From positions 62,001 to 126,000 of the forward strand of contig NZ_NQLA01000002.1 of assembly GCF_002252705.1 (NCBI RefSeq): DNA of 64,000 nucleotides, given 5' to 3'. Origin of the DNA: Vulcanococcus limneticus LL (GTDB lineage: Bacteria; Cyanobacteriota; Cyanobacteriia; PCC-6307; Cyanobiaceae). The translations under genes were made by a program, and so were the position numbers. A model generated the notes under the pieces. The model was not told where the DNA came from. It ran no database searches and saw nothing but the letters and a program-made list of their open reading frames with translations. Shown piece after piece: positions 17,598 to 25,510 of this stretch. Positions within the stretch are counted from its first letter, which is position 1, and each line of letters opens with the position of its first letter.

Positions 17598-18179
17598 TCA
17601 TGGCCGGGCCAGACGCCAGAGGGCCAGACCACCACCCCGCCCCCGGGCCGCCAACCAGGCGGCGGCAGGCCCTGGATCGGGGTCAAGGCCAGGCGCCGCA
17701 GCGGGGCGGGAGGCGCCGATCAGGGCAAAAAACGGCAGCCGGCGGGGCTCCACAGGCCCCAGCCGCCGCGCCAGCAGCAGGGTCGATCCGAGTCGCAGCT
17801 CCAGCTGCTCAAACCAGAACTCCAGCAGCGGCCTTGCTCCCCGCAGCCGACCGGCACCCGTGAAGCGCAACTCCAGGGCGCCCAGGCGCACGCTGTTCTC
17901 GATCCGTAGCGGGCCAGCCCCATCGCCCGCGCCAGGCCGGATCGCCAGCTGCGCCCCCAGGCCGCGCAGAAGCACACCGCTGAAGCGCTGGGGCTGGGGA
18001 CTGCCCTTGGGCCAGACCTGCTCCAGGCGCCACTCCCCCTGCAGCTCCTGGATCGTGAGCCCGCTGCCCAGGCGCCGGGCACGCTGCTCCAGTTGCAGCA
18101 GCTCCGGCCCATCCGGTACGGCAGTGGCTGGGGCCGGGACTGGACGATCGGGCTCAGGTGTGAACGCAGGCAAGGCCAT
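17598..18179 (-). CDS. Conserved cyanobacterial protein, fibrillin/lipocalin-like
   Basis: The 193-residue protein starts MALPAFTPEPDRPVPAPATA and contains LTIQELQGEWRLEQVWPKG, LRIENSVRLGALELRFTGAG and a C-terminal AWLAARGRGGGLALWRLARP. The WxL-type strand and ending resemble plastid lipid-associated protein (PAP/fibrillin) relatives; the next gene upstream on the same strand is a clearer member. The function is unproven; thylakoid lipid or pigment binding is a guess from the family. A shortened duplicate lies at 16577-16786. Confidence 0.7.
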   Translation of the reverse strand: MALPAFTPEPDRPVPAPATAVPDGPELLQLEQRARRLGSGLTIQELQGEWRLEQVWPKGSPQPQRFSGVLLRGLGAQLAIRPGAGDGAGPLRIENSVRLGALELRFTGAGRLRGARPLLEFWFEQLELRLGSTLLLARRLGPVEPRRLPFFALIGASRPAAAPGLDPDPGPAAAWLAARGRGGGLALWRLARP

Positions 18180-18268
18180 CGGCGCGGTGGCCGCAGGGGT
18201 CGTCCCAGCATGGTCACGTCCAGCGCCTGGATGCGCTCCGCAATCGGCCGTCTCAGTCCGTGCGGTTG

Positions 18269-18934
18269 TCAGTCCGTGCCGTTGAGCTGGTCGCTGGCCG
18301 GCCTGGGGTCCAGCGCCTGCTCCGCTGGCAGCAGCAGGGCCTGCAGGGAGAGGTCGGGACGGCGGAGCAGGGCGAACAGGGTGCCGGCATTGCCGCGGCA
18401 GATCCGCAGCTCGGCATCGAGGACGGTGATGTCCAGCCAGGCGGGAAAGGACTGCCGCACCTTGCGCAGCAGCTGCAGCCGCCCCGTGCCCAGCGCTGGG
18501 CCCAGCCAGCCGCCACGCCGAAAGCGCACCTGCACCCGCTGCCGAGGGGCTGGTCCGCTGCTCTCCACCCCGATGGAGGCCTCCACGGCAATGCCGGCCA
18601 GGGGTCCCAGGGGCCCGGGCAAGCGCAACAGGTTCATGCCCCGTCCCTGGGACGGCGCCAGCAACTGCAGGTTCTCCAGCCAGGGGCCCACCGCCAGGTA
18701 GGGCTGGCGACCGCTGCTCCAACGCAGCTCCCAGACCCCCTCCAGCAGATCCAGGCTCCCCGCTGCCGCGAGATCGGCCGGCATGGACCGCTCCAGGGCG
18801 ACGATCAGGGCGACGAGCCGCTGCTCCTCCCGCTGGGCTGCACCGCGAGGCTCCAGGCGCAGCAGGTCGAGCAGGGCCTGGCGTTGCCGGCCAGGGTCCT
18901 GGGGGATCAGGGTGGCTGGATCAGCCTGGAGCAT
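18269..18934 (-). CDS. PAP/fibrillin-family protein
   Basis: The 221-residue protein shows the fibrillin lipocalin-like start LLEGVWELRWSSG, with QPYLAVGPWLENLQLLAPSQ and later WLDITVLDAELRICRGNAGT, the closing strands of the family. Plastid and cyanobacterial fibrillins bind hydrophobic molecules and help thylakoids and plastoglobules under light stress. An ATG 54 bases upstream would add a short unconserved tail. It is followed on the same strand by a related gene. Confidence 0.78.
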   Translation of the reverse strand: MLQADPATLIPQDPGRQRQALLDLLRLEPRGAAQREEQRLVALIVALERSMPADLAAAGSLDLLEGVWELRWSSGRQPYLAVGPWLENLQLLAPSQGRGMNLLRLPGPLGPLAGIAVEASIGVESSGPAPRQRVQVRFRRGGWLGPALGTGRLQLLRKVRQSFPAWLDITVLDAELRICRGNAGTLFALLRRPDLSLQALLLPAEQALDPRPASDQLNGTD

Positions 18935-19097
18935 CGGGGTGGGGGGCGTTGCGGCCAGGCTCTGGGGCCGGACGTTTGAAGAGACCACTGTCGCCGGAGA
19001 TTGACGCTAGGACCGATGCGGCCGCCATCGACTTCAGCTCCCATGACCGCGCAGCAGCTGCGCGGCAATCGGCCTGCTGCAATGGGATGCCCTCCGA

Positions 19098-19658
19098 TCA
19101 GAAGCCCGAGCCGGGTGTCTGCAGGAAGGTCAGTTCCGTGGCGCTGCTGCAACGGCCCAGGGCGGCATTGCGGTGGGGGAAGCGGCCAAAGCGGGCGATC
19201 ACATCGCGATGGCGCCGGGCGAACTCGGTAATGCGTGGATCGGTGAAGGCCTCAAACAGCGGCAGCGCCGCGTCCTGAATCGCGAGGTCTTCCGCGTGCA
19301 TCTGGGGCATCAGCCAGAACTGACGGTGCGCCGGATCGGGGTCCGACTCCAGCCAGCCCTGGCGAACCGCCCGCAGACTCAGGGCCAGCGCCGGGCCGTC
19401 CCCGGCATAGGCCAGGGCGGTGTCACGCCAGATCTGGCGGGGAAACTGATCCAGCAGCAGCACCAGAGCCAAGGCACTCGACGCGCTCCCATGCCAGGCG
19501 GGCAGCTCTGCGGCGATCGCCGCACGGGTCAGGTCGCTGAACCGCTCGCGCACCCGCTGGTCAAAGGCGGGGTCCTTGCCAAACCACTGGCGCGGGCTGG
19601 TCTCCTCAAACCAGAAGCGCATCACCGCCCCTGGCTCGGTATCCGCAGCGCTGGTCAC
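19098..19658 (-). CDS. DUF924 family protein
   Basis: The DUF924 hallmark MRFWFEETSPRQWFGKDPAF is followed by the core LVLLLDQFPRQIWRDTALAY and a C-terminal IARFGRFPHRNAALGR. The family is all-helical and found in many bacteria and plants; no function has been proven. I used the GTG at 19658 giving VTSAADTEP (186 aa); an ATG at 19697 would add 13 unconserved residues. Confidence 0.86.
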   Translation of the reverse strand: MTSAADTEPGAVMRFWFEETSPRQWFGKDPAFDQRVRERFSDLTRAAIAAELPAWHGSASSALALVLLLDQFPRQIWRDTALAYAGDGPALALSLRAVRQGWLESDPDPAHRQFWLMPQMHAEDLAIQDAALPLFEAFTDPRITEFARRHRDVIARFGRFPHRNAALGRCSSATELTFLQTPGSGF

Positions 19659-19743
19659 GGCAGCCTCCAGGCAGAGCCCCCAGCCTGGCTGACGCAAGGG
19701 CGGGGTTCATCCCAGGTCCGGTTCCCAGGGCCAGCCTCCCAGT

Positions 19744-20046
19744 TCAGGCTCGGGGCGTGATTCCGCGGTGACGATCAGCGCAGTAAGCCCGCCACTTGCG
19801 ATCCAGGATCAGCCCCGCGCTGACCAGGGTGATCGCATTGGCGACGATCAGGGGGCCATCACCGGTGAGCAGGCCGTAGAGCCCCCAGAGGGCGATGCCG
19901 CTGGTGAACAGGGCATACATGCGCAGCGAGATGCCGCTGGTGTCGCCAGTGCGCAGGGTCTTCACCACCTGGGGGATGAAGCTCACCGTGGTGAGGCTGG
20001 CGGCCAGGTAGCCGAGGACGGCGATGGAGGACGAGTGGGCGCTCAT
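19744..20046 (-). CDS. SemiSWEET-type sugar transporter
   Basis: The 100-residue protein is one triple-helix bundle, as in bacterial SemiSWEETs: VLGYLAASLTTVSFIPQVVK with the conserved PQ motif, GDTSGISLRMYALFTSGIAL, and LIVANAITLVSAGLILDRKW. It would dimerise to move small sugars down their gradient. The ATG at 20046 gives MSAHSSSIAVLGY; one 12 bases upstream is also possible. Confidence 0.88.
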   Translation of the reverse strand: MSAHSSSIAVLGYLAASLTTVSFIPQVVKTLRTGDTSGISLRMYALFTSGIALWGLYGLLTGDGPLIVANAITLVSAGLILDRKWRAYCADRHRGITPRA

Positions 20047-20089
20047 GGAGAGGATCATCCGCCAGAGTGAACCCCCGTGAAGCGCCCCC

Positions 20090-20386
20090 ATGTCCCCCAG
20101 CCGTGAGCAGATCCTGGCCGCCTCCGCCGGCTGGGTGGCGGCGGTGCTGAATGTGGTTCCCGGCCTGGGGGCCGGCTACCTCTACCAGCGGCGCTGGAAG
20201 GCCTACTGGATCACCTCGGCCCTGGCCACATCCTGGTTTGTCGTCGGCGCGGTTCTCGCTCAGAACGCCGATGCCCGTGCGGAGGCCCAGAACCAGCTGG
20301 TGGGCCTGATCGGGCTGCTGGTGCTGGCGGCGGTGACGGCGACGGAAGCCGGCCTGGCGGTGAAGCGCGTACGGCAGAGCAGCTGA
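20090..20386 (+). CDS. Small membrane protein, function unknown
   Basis: The 98-residue protein has three hydrophobic segments: GWVAAVLNVVPGLGAGYLYQ, ITSALATSWFVVGAVLAQNA and VGLIGLLVLAAVTATEAGLAV. The PGLGAGYLYQRRWKAYW stretch resembles the short conserved motif of small TM2-like or DUF-type membrane proteins with a Gly-hinge, but no function is known. It is divergent from the SemiSWEET gene with 43 bp between starts. Confidence 0.7.
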   Translation: MSPSREQILAASAGWVAAVLNVVPGLGAGYLYQRRWKAYWITSALATSWFVVGAVLAQNADARAEAQNQLVGLIGLLVLAAVTATEAGLAVKRVRQSS

Positions 20387-20407
20387 GGCGCAACCCGCCA
20401 CGCACCA

Positions 20408-20623
20408 TCAGCGCAGATACCACCGCAGCAGCGCCAGCAGCTGACCGGCCGGCCCATGGCCGCTGAACCATTCCCCGACCAGGGCTGCGGCAAAGCCGAG
20501 CATGGCGACGCGGCCATTCAGCCGCTCAACCCCGGCCAGCGCGGCGGTATTCCAGGGCCTGCGGGTGGTGAGACCCTCGCCAAAGCGCTCCAGCGGCTCG
20601 TACTGAAAGGAATCGTCGGGCAC
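20408..20623 (-). CDS. High-light-inducible protein-like (CAB/ELIP/HLIP), 71 aa
   Basis: The chlorophyll-binding helix reads VERLNGRVAMLGFAAALVGE, near-canonical for Hli/CAB proteins, preceded by a 35-residue hydrophilic N-terminus (SFQYEPLERFGEGLTTRRPW) and followed by a short hydrophobic tail LLALLRWYLR. The longer N-terminal domain separates it from the 47-residue Hli at 13471-13614 and resembles HliC/D-like or Ycf17-type forms. It likely protects pigments in the thylakoid. Confidence 0.88.
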   Translation of the reverse strand: MPDDSFQYEPLERFGEGLTTRRPWNTAALAGVERLNGRVAMLGFAAALVGEWFSGHGPAGQLLALLRWYLR

Positions 20624-21262
20624 GGGGAAGACGCAGCGGCCCTGAGCCTATGGGGCCCGCAGCGCCGGGGGAGGGCGGGAGCCCCAAACCACCCAGCCTG
20701 CTCCGGGTCGGGGGCCGGGGCAATGCGTGGAACGACCGATTGCCCAGACCCGCCAGAGGCCTGATGCTGAACCCATCAACCCAGGAGGCGCCCACGATGG
20801 ACGACACGCCACCCCGCCAGGCACCGGAAGCACGCTGACTGCCGGCCCCTGCTCCAACAGTCTCCACCCAACCGTGGGCCCATCGTTCCGCTGGGCAAGA
20901 GGATCCTCCTCGACCTGTCCGCCTGACGGCTGTCCGCCTGACGATTGACTCTCCACCTGCATCGCCTGAGGTGCCCCTGGAGTGCGCTCGGCCCCACCCC
21001 TGGATTGCCTGGCCCCAGGCGCCTGTACCAGCAGCTTCTACCCAACCGTCGATGCCGCGACACCACCAACCCCCGGGGAGTCCCCGGGGGTTGGTCTGTA
21101 TCAGCTGAGCCCGACCCACGCAGCCGCCCCCGGATCCCTATCGGAGCGGCCTTACGGAATCCTCTGGACTGGTTTGCCACAACAACCAGCCGATCGAGAG
21201 CGTTGCAGGACGCGCATAGGCGAGCCCGGGGGCAGTCATGCCGCCCCAGCACTCTTCAAGCC
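20624..21262. other. 639 bp without a convincing gene; decayed sequence
   Basis: No frame of normal composition spans this stretch. A good Shine-Dalgarno (AGGAGG, 20783-20788) precedes an ATG at 20797 whose frame (MDDTPPRQAPEAR) stops after 13 codons, like the front of a truncated gene. A 28-base element beginning CCTG recurs at 20848 and 21022, 22 of 28 bases alike and in the same frame. CTGTCCGCCTGACG occurs twice in tandem near 20917-20943. A perfect hairpin lies at 21065-21095. The whole has the look of eroded sequence next to the deaminase pseudogene. Confidence 0.5.
21065..21095. repeat. Perfect 14-bp inverted repeat with 3-base loop
   Basis: The arm ACCAACCCCCGGGG (21065-21078) pairs without mismatch with CCCCGGGGGTTGGT (21082-21095) around the loop AGT. 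Neither side has a run of T, so it is not a standard Rho-independent terminator. It could be a remnant of a mobile element end or an RNA hairpin. Confidence 0.7.
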
Positions 21263-21856
21263 ATGACGTCCCCAGATACTGAAAGCGTCGAGTACAAGAA
21301 GCAGTTTCTCCACGAAGCCACACGCCTGGCCATTGAATCCATTGACAAGGGGTGGGGCGGTCCCTTCGGCGCCGTCATAGTCAAGGATGGAAAGATCATC
21401 GGACGGGGCTAGAATCGCTTTCTACTCACTGGAATACCCATCTATCACGCAGAAGTGACGGCCATCATTGATACCTGCTTCGGGATCAACAGGATGGCCC
21501 TTCTTGGTTCGGAGGTCTACGCAGGCAATCTGACAATGATCCCACGCCCCGAAGGCTCTCCCGATCCCGTTCCAGAGAGGGCAAAGATGCTGAAGGGCTG
21601 CGATCTCTACGTCAATGGCGCTTCCTGTCCGATGTGCATGAGTGCCATCTACTGGGCTCGCATCAATCGAGTGCCCTTAGGCACACGACTGGAAGACACC
21701 ATCAAGCAGTGATTCGATAACGAATTCCAGTACGTCGATGTCCGGCTCCCTTGGGAACAGCGCAAGGCGATTCAGTGTTGTCCTGACTTTGCGCGAGACT
21801 TTGCTCTGCAGGCCTGTCAGGCCTGGATCAACAAACAGGACCGGCACCCCTATTGA
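21263..21856 (+). pseudogene. Nucleoside (guanine/cytidine) deaminase, broken by two nonsense codons
   Basis: The frame runs without frameshift for 198 codons but has an in-frame TAG at 21410-21412 and TGA at 21710-21712. It reads a nucleoside deaminase: GGPFGAVIVKDGKIIGRG, then stop, NRFLLTGIPIYHAEVTAI with the zinc-binding HAE, then GASCPMCMSAIYWARINRV with the zinc-binding CPMC, then stop, FDNEFQYVDVRLPWEQRK. Relatives usually have Gln at the first stop and Gly near the second, matching CAG to TAG and GGA to TGA changes. Codon use is more A/T-rich than the neighbours. It probably encoded guanine or related base deaminase, perhaps acquired by transfer, now decaying. Confidence 0.86.
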
Positions 21857-21886
21857 TGGCGCTGCGGCTCAATGGGGGGGGGTGGC

Positions 21887-22252
21887 ATGGACGATGGGGA
21901 TGATCCCGCCCAAGACAGGCCGACCATGGAGTGGCCTGAGGCCTGCATCCAGCGGCTGCAGCCGTTCACGTTAGGCAGCCATATCGGCAAGGCCGATTTC
22001 GTACGCCGACCAGCCACGGCGGAGGAAGCCTATCGCCCTGACTGTTGGACTCGCCTGGCCGACTGGCGATCTGTTCATGATTCCAATCGACTCTGCTTCG
22101 ACTGGTCCGAAGACCTGCTCGATGATGACGGCGCCGCCACCCACGTGGACAGATCGGATAGACCCCGGTGTCGTGCTGAGGATGGGACATCACCGACACG
22201 ACAGTGGTTCAGGGAGATGGTTGGGCCTGCGGTGACGTGCAGGCGGCGCTGA
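21887..22252 (+). CDS. Doubtful small ORF after the pseudogene
   Basis: This 121-codon frame reads MDDGDDPAQDRPTMEWPEAC and continues with RPDCWTRLADWRSVHDSNRL. It has no family resemblance I recognise, no clear ribosome site, and overlaps the convergent gene at 22209 by 44 bp. It may be another decayed fragment or a small acidic protein. It is listed mainly to describe the 352 bp between the pseudogene and the next gene. Confidence 0.28.
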   Translation: MDDGDDPAQDRPTMEWPEACIQRLQPFTLGSHIGKADFVRRPATAEEAYRPDCWTRLADWRSVHDSNRLCFDWSEDLLDDDGAATHVDRSDRPRCRAEDGTSPTRQWFREMVGPAVTCRRR

Positions 22253-22697
22253 GCTGGGGCGCCAGATCATCGGCCGCACGCGCCAGCCGCGCACCCTCAG
22301 CTGTGTAGAACAAAAACTTCTGCTGGTTCCTGTAGAGAACGGGCCGGGTGCGCCCCAACAGCCGTTCCGCCTGCTCGCGGCAGCGGATGTAAGCCCCGAT
22401 ATCGAGGGGAGCCACCAGGGCGCTGTCCGCGGGGGCCTTGTCGATGGCGTTGGCCTGCTCCGCCAGGGCCTCCTCGCGAGGGCAGAGGCGCCGACGGATC
22501 GTCTGCACCAGGGCAATTTCGGCCTGCATCGCCCGGGTGGCGAACTGATCGCGTTGTTCCTGCAGGGCCCGGCAGGCGGGAGCGGCCCGCAGGCTCTGGG
22601 GAATCAGCAGGAACGACAGCAGGGCGATGGGCAGCTGTCGGGCCCAGGCCGGCGACGCGACGGCAGGCCGCTTACGGATCCCAGGGCGATCGAGCAT
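22209..22697 (-). CDS. Secreted hypothetical protein
   Basis: The 162-residue protein has a basic N-terminus and signal-like helix (ARQLPIALLSFLLIPQSLRA) followed by a helical domain with four cysteines (ACRALQEQR, RRRLCPREE, YIRCREQAERL, SAACTSP). It has no recognised family. It was started at the ATG giving MLDRPGIRKRP; the region upstream is shared with the divergent response-regulator gene. Periplasmic or lumenal location is inferred from the signal. Confidence 0.65.
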   Translation of the reverse strand: MLDRPGIRKRPAVASPAWARQLPIALLSFLLIPQSLRAAPACRALQEQRDQFATRAMQAEIALVQTIRRRLCPREEALAEQANAIDKAPADSALVAPLDIGAYIRCREQAERLLGRTRPVLYRNQQKFLFYTAEGARLARAADDLAPQLSAACTSPQAQPSP

Positions 22698-22849
22698 CAC
22701 GACTACATCTCCCACGCCCCCACCCTGGCCCATGCCGATGGAGACGTCAGACTCGGCCCAGCGCAGTGCTGAGCGATGCCGGCCCAAGCGAGACGCCGCA
22801 CCCAGGAAGACAGCGGCGGGTTGCGACTGGGCTGGGGCGCCGAGCAGCG

Positions 22850-23536
22850 ATGAAGCTCCTGGTGGTGGAGGACGACCCGACCCTGCAGGCGGCGCTGCTA
22901 CGCCTGCTGGGCCAGTGGGGCTATGGCACCGAAGCGGCGGCGAGCGGCTGGGAGGCCCTGGCCTGGCTGGATCGGGAGGTCTTCGATCTGGTGCTGCTCG
23001 ATCTCGGCCTGCCCGACACCGATGGCCATGCGGTCTGCCGCCAGCTGCGTCAACGGGCGCACCATCAGCCCCTGGTGCTGATGCTCACGGCACGCGACAG
23101 TCGCGGCGACAAATTGCAGGGCTTTGCGGGTGGAGCCGATGACTACGTCGTCAAACCCTTCGATCCCGACCTCCTGCGCGCCCGCCTCGCGGCCCTGCTG
23201 CGCCGCGCTGACCGGCCGCTGCAGAACCAGCTGAGCTGGGGACCGCTGCTGCTTCAGCCGGGGCAGACCACCCTGCAGGTGTCCGGCCAGCCGCTGGAGC
23301 TCACCCGCAAGGAAGCGCTGCTGCTTGAACTCCTGCTGCGGGCCCAGGGATCCAGCTGCAGCAAGGCCCAGCTGCTGCACGGCAGCGGCGATGGCCGCCG
23401 CGAGGTGGGGGAGGACAGCCTGCGCGCCCACATCCGCAGCCTTCGCTGCAAACTCACCGCAGCCGGTTGTGCCCCCGGGCTGATTGAAACGGTCTATGGC
23501 CTCGGCTACCGGCTCGCCCTCACCCCTGCCGCCTGA
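22850..23536 (+). CDS. OmpR-family response regulator
   Basis: The receiver domain has the acidic pair VVEDDP, the phospho-acceptor Asp51 in LVLLDLGLPDTDG and the Lys in VVKPFDPDLL. The C-terminal half is a winged helix (LELTRKEALLLELLLRA; SLRAHIRSLRCKL; LIETVYGLGYRL). It is a DNA-binding two-component regulator. The adjacent kinase gene overlaps its 3' end by about 44 bp. The pair is followed at once by a GDT1-type Mn/Ca exporter gene, making metal or redox signals plausible stimuli (inference). Confidence 0.94.
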   Translation: MKLLVVEDDPTLQAALLRLLGQWGYGTEAAASGWEALAWLDREVFDLVLLDLGLPDTDGHAVCRQLRQRAHHQPLVLMLTARDSRGDKLQGFAGGADDYVVKPFDPDLLRARLAALLRRADRPLQNQLSWGPLLLQPGQTTLQVSGQPLELTRKEALLLELLLRAQGSSCSKAQLLHGSGDGRREVGEDSLRAHIRSLRCKLTAAGCAPGLIETVYGLGYRLALTPAA

Positions 23537-24824
23537 TCCGCTGCGGCTCAAGCAGCGGCTGCTGCTCCAGGGAGGGGGCTTCGCGCTGCTGCTGCTGACC
23601 GCCTTTTCCGGGTCGCTCTACTGGGGGATCGTGCAGCAGCGGGAGGACGACCAGCGCACGGAACTGGGGCAGATCGCCGCGGGGGCTGCCGCCCAGCTGC
23701 CCCTGGTGCTGCACGAGGCCAAGGAGGTGGAGAGTCCGCTCAAGTTTCGAAGCACGCCCACGAGCCTGGCCATTGCGGGGCTGGATCAGCAGCGGCTGCA
23801 GTGGTTCGACCGGGCGGGGCGACTGCAGGGCGAGCAGGGACACCTGGCCCTGCCGCCCCTGCGCCGGCCGGGGGACAGGTGGCGCTCGGAGGCCCAGTGG
23901 CAGCGCTGGCCCGGTGGGCTGAGCCTGTGGCAACCGGTGGTGACGCGGAACACCGCCGGCCCAACCGCCACAGCGTCCCTCAGCGGCTACGTGCGGGTGG
24001 CCCGCTCCGACCAGGCCAGCCGGCGCGATCTGCAACGGCTGCAGAAGGGGGTCTTGCTGGGCTGGGTGGTGACCGTGCTGGCGGCGCTGCTGGTGGGTCG
24101 GCGCATGCTCCGCTCCGCCTTTGCCCCCCTGCAACAGCAGCTGGAGGCCCTGCAGCGGTTCACGGCCGATGCCTCCCACGAGCTGCGCCATCCCCTCACC
24201 GCCATGCGCACCCTGCTGGCCGCCGTGCCCGAGCCCGAGCGGCAGCGCCCGCCCTTCCCCTGGCAGGAACTCGACAGGCTCAGCCGCGCCATGGGCGAAC
24301 AACTCGATGACCTGCTGCTGCTCGCCCGACAGGAGCAGGGAGAAGGCTCCCAGCACTTCGATCTGCTGGAGCTGCTGGAGGACCTGATCGATCGCTATGG
24401 GCCCCAGGCGGCGCAGCGCAGCATCCGACTCCGTCTCAGTCCGGACCCCGCCAGCAGCAAGCTGCCGATCAGCGGCCACCCCGAGCAGCTGCAGCGGCTG
24501 TTCACCAACCTGCTGCTCAACGCCATCCGCCACAGCCCCGAGGGCGGCACCGTGTCCGTGGAGGTGACCCCATCACCCCAGCGCCTGCGGGTCGCCGTGG
24601 TGGATGGGGGGCCGGGGATCGCGGCTGGAGAGCGGGAGCGGGTGTTTGAGCGGTACTGGCGGGGCAGCGATCAGGGCGGGCACAGCGGGCTGGGGCTGGC
24701 GATCGCCCGCTCCATCGCCCAGCGCCACGGCGGGGAACTGCGGCTGGGGGAGAGCCAGCCGGGCCGCTGTGTGCTGCTCGTGGAGCTGCCCACCGCCCGC
24801 GCCAACTTCATGACTTTTTCATGA
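23493..24824 (+). CDS. Membrane sensor histidine kinase
   Basis: The 443-residue protein has a first helix (LLLQGGGFALLLLTAFSGSL), a sensing region of about 135 residues, a second helix (VLLGWVVTVLAALLVGRRML), and a kinase core with the H-box FTADASHELRHPLTAMRTLL, N-box TNLLLNAIRHSPEGG, G1 VVDGGPGIAAG and G2 GLGLAIARSIA. It phosphorylates the adjacent response regulator. The ATG at 23493 is inside the regulator gene; a TTG at 23484 is an alternative. Its sensor region has no recognised domain. Confidence 0.92.
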   Translation, partial: SMASATGSPSPLPPDPLRLKQRLLLQGGGFALLLLTAFSGSLYWGIVQQREDDQRTELGQIAAGAAAQLPLVLHEAKEVESPLKFRSTPTSLAIAGLDQQRLQWFDRAGRLQGEQGHLALPPLRRPGDRWRSEAQWQRWPGGLSLWQPVVTRNTAGPTATASLSGYVRVARSDQASRRDLQRLQKGVLLGWVVTVLAALLVGRRMLRSAFAPLQQQLEALQRFTADASHELRHPLTAMRTLLAAVPEPERQRPPFPWQELDRLSRAMGEQLDDLLLLARQEQGEGSQHFDLLELLEDLIDRYGPQAAQRSIRLRLSPDPASSKLPISGHPEQLQRLFTNLLLNAIRHSPEGGTVSVEVTPSPQRLRVAVVDGGPGIAAGERERVFERYWRGSDQGGHSGLGLAIARSIAQRHGGELRLGESQPGRCVLLVELPTARANFMTFS

Positions 24825-24845
24825 CCAGCGGCGCAAACTTCATCC

Positions 24846-25499
24846 ATGGCGACTCCCCTGACCGCCGATCCAGGCCTGGCGGCCTTCGGCTCCAGCCTCA
24901 CGGCGATCACCCTGGCCGAGCTGGGTGACAAGACCTTCTTCATGGCCCTGATCCTGGCGGCCCGCCACCGGGGTCGGGATGTGTTCCTCGGAGCTTTCGC
25001 GGCCCTGGCGGCGGTCACCCTGATCTCCCTGGGGCTGGGCTACGGCCTCCGCGAACTGCTGCCGGCGGCGGTGGTCCCCTGGCTGGCGGCCGTGCTGTTC
25101 CTGGGCTTTGGCATCAAGCTGATCGTCGATGCCCAGGGCCTGGCCGACGACGAAGCCCAGGAGGAAGAGAAGGAGGCCGAGGAGGTCATCAACCAGGCCG
25201 AGAGCCGCGGCCCGATCAACGCCAGCTACGCCGTGATCTGGGAGGCGTTCATGCTGGTGTTCATCGCCGAGCTGGGGGATCGCACCCAGTTCACCACCAT
25301 CTTCCTGGCCACGGCCCCGGCCTTCACGTTCACCGGCCTGCTGGCCGGCGCCCTCGCCGGCCATGCCATCGTCACCGCGCTCGCCGTGGGCGCGGGCCAG
25401 TGGATCGGAACCCGCATCAGCGAGAAGCTGCTCTATCGCCTCAGCGGCGGTCTGTTCATCGCCTTCGGGCTGTTCGCCCTCCACCAAGCCACCAGCTGA
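24846..25499 (+). CDS. TMEM165/GDT1 family cation exporter
   Basis: Two copies of the family signature are visible, ELGDKT at residues 25-30 and ELGDRT at 142-147, each within a hydrophobic helix (SSLTAITLAELGDKTFFMAL; WEAFMLVFIAELGDRTQFTT), with an acidic loop between (DEAQEEEKEAEE). In other cyanobacteria a member (Mnx) moves Mn2+ into the thylakoid lumen (family knowledge). The start ATG lies 21 bp after the kinase gene, so all three may share a transcript. Confidence 0.93.
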   Translation: MATPLTADPGLAAFGSSLTAITLAELGDKTFFMALILAARHRGRDVFLGAFAALAAVTLISLGLGYGLRELLPAAVVPWLAAVLFLGFGIKLIVDAQGLADDEAQEEEKEAEEVINQAESRGPINASYAVIWEAFMLVFIAELGDRTQFTTIFLATAPAFTFTGLLAGALAGHAIVTALAVGAGQWIGTRISEKLLYRLSGGLFIAFGLFALHQATS

Positions 25500-25510
25500 G
25501 AAGGATCGCC

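Noticed and set aside
21065-21095. Perfect hairpin as Rho-independent terminator
   Set aside because: No run of T on either side; left as an inverted repeat.
21710-21712. TGA as selenocysteine in the deaminase
   Set aside because: The family has Gly near this place, not a catalytic Cys, another nonsense codon occurs upstream, and no SECIS-like hairpin follows.
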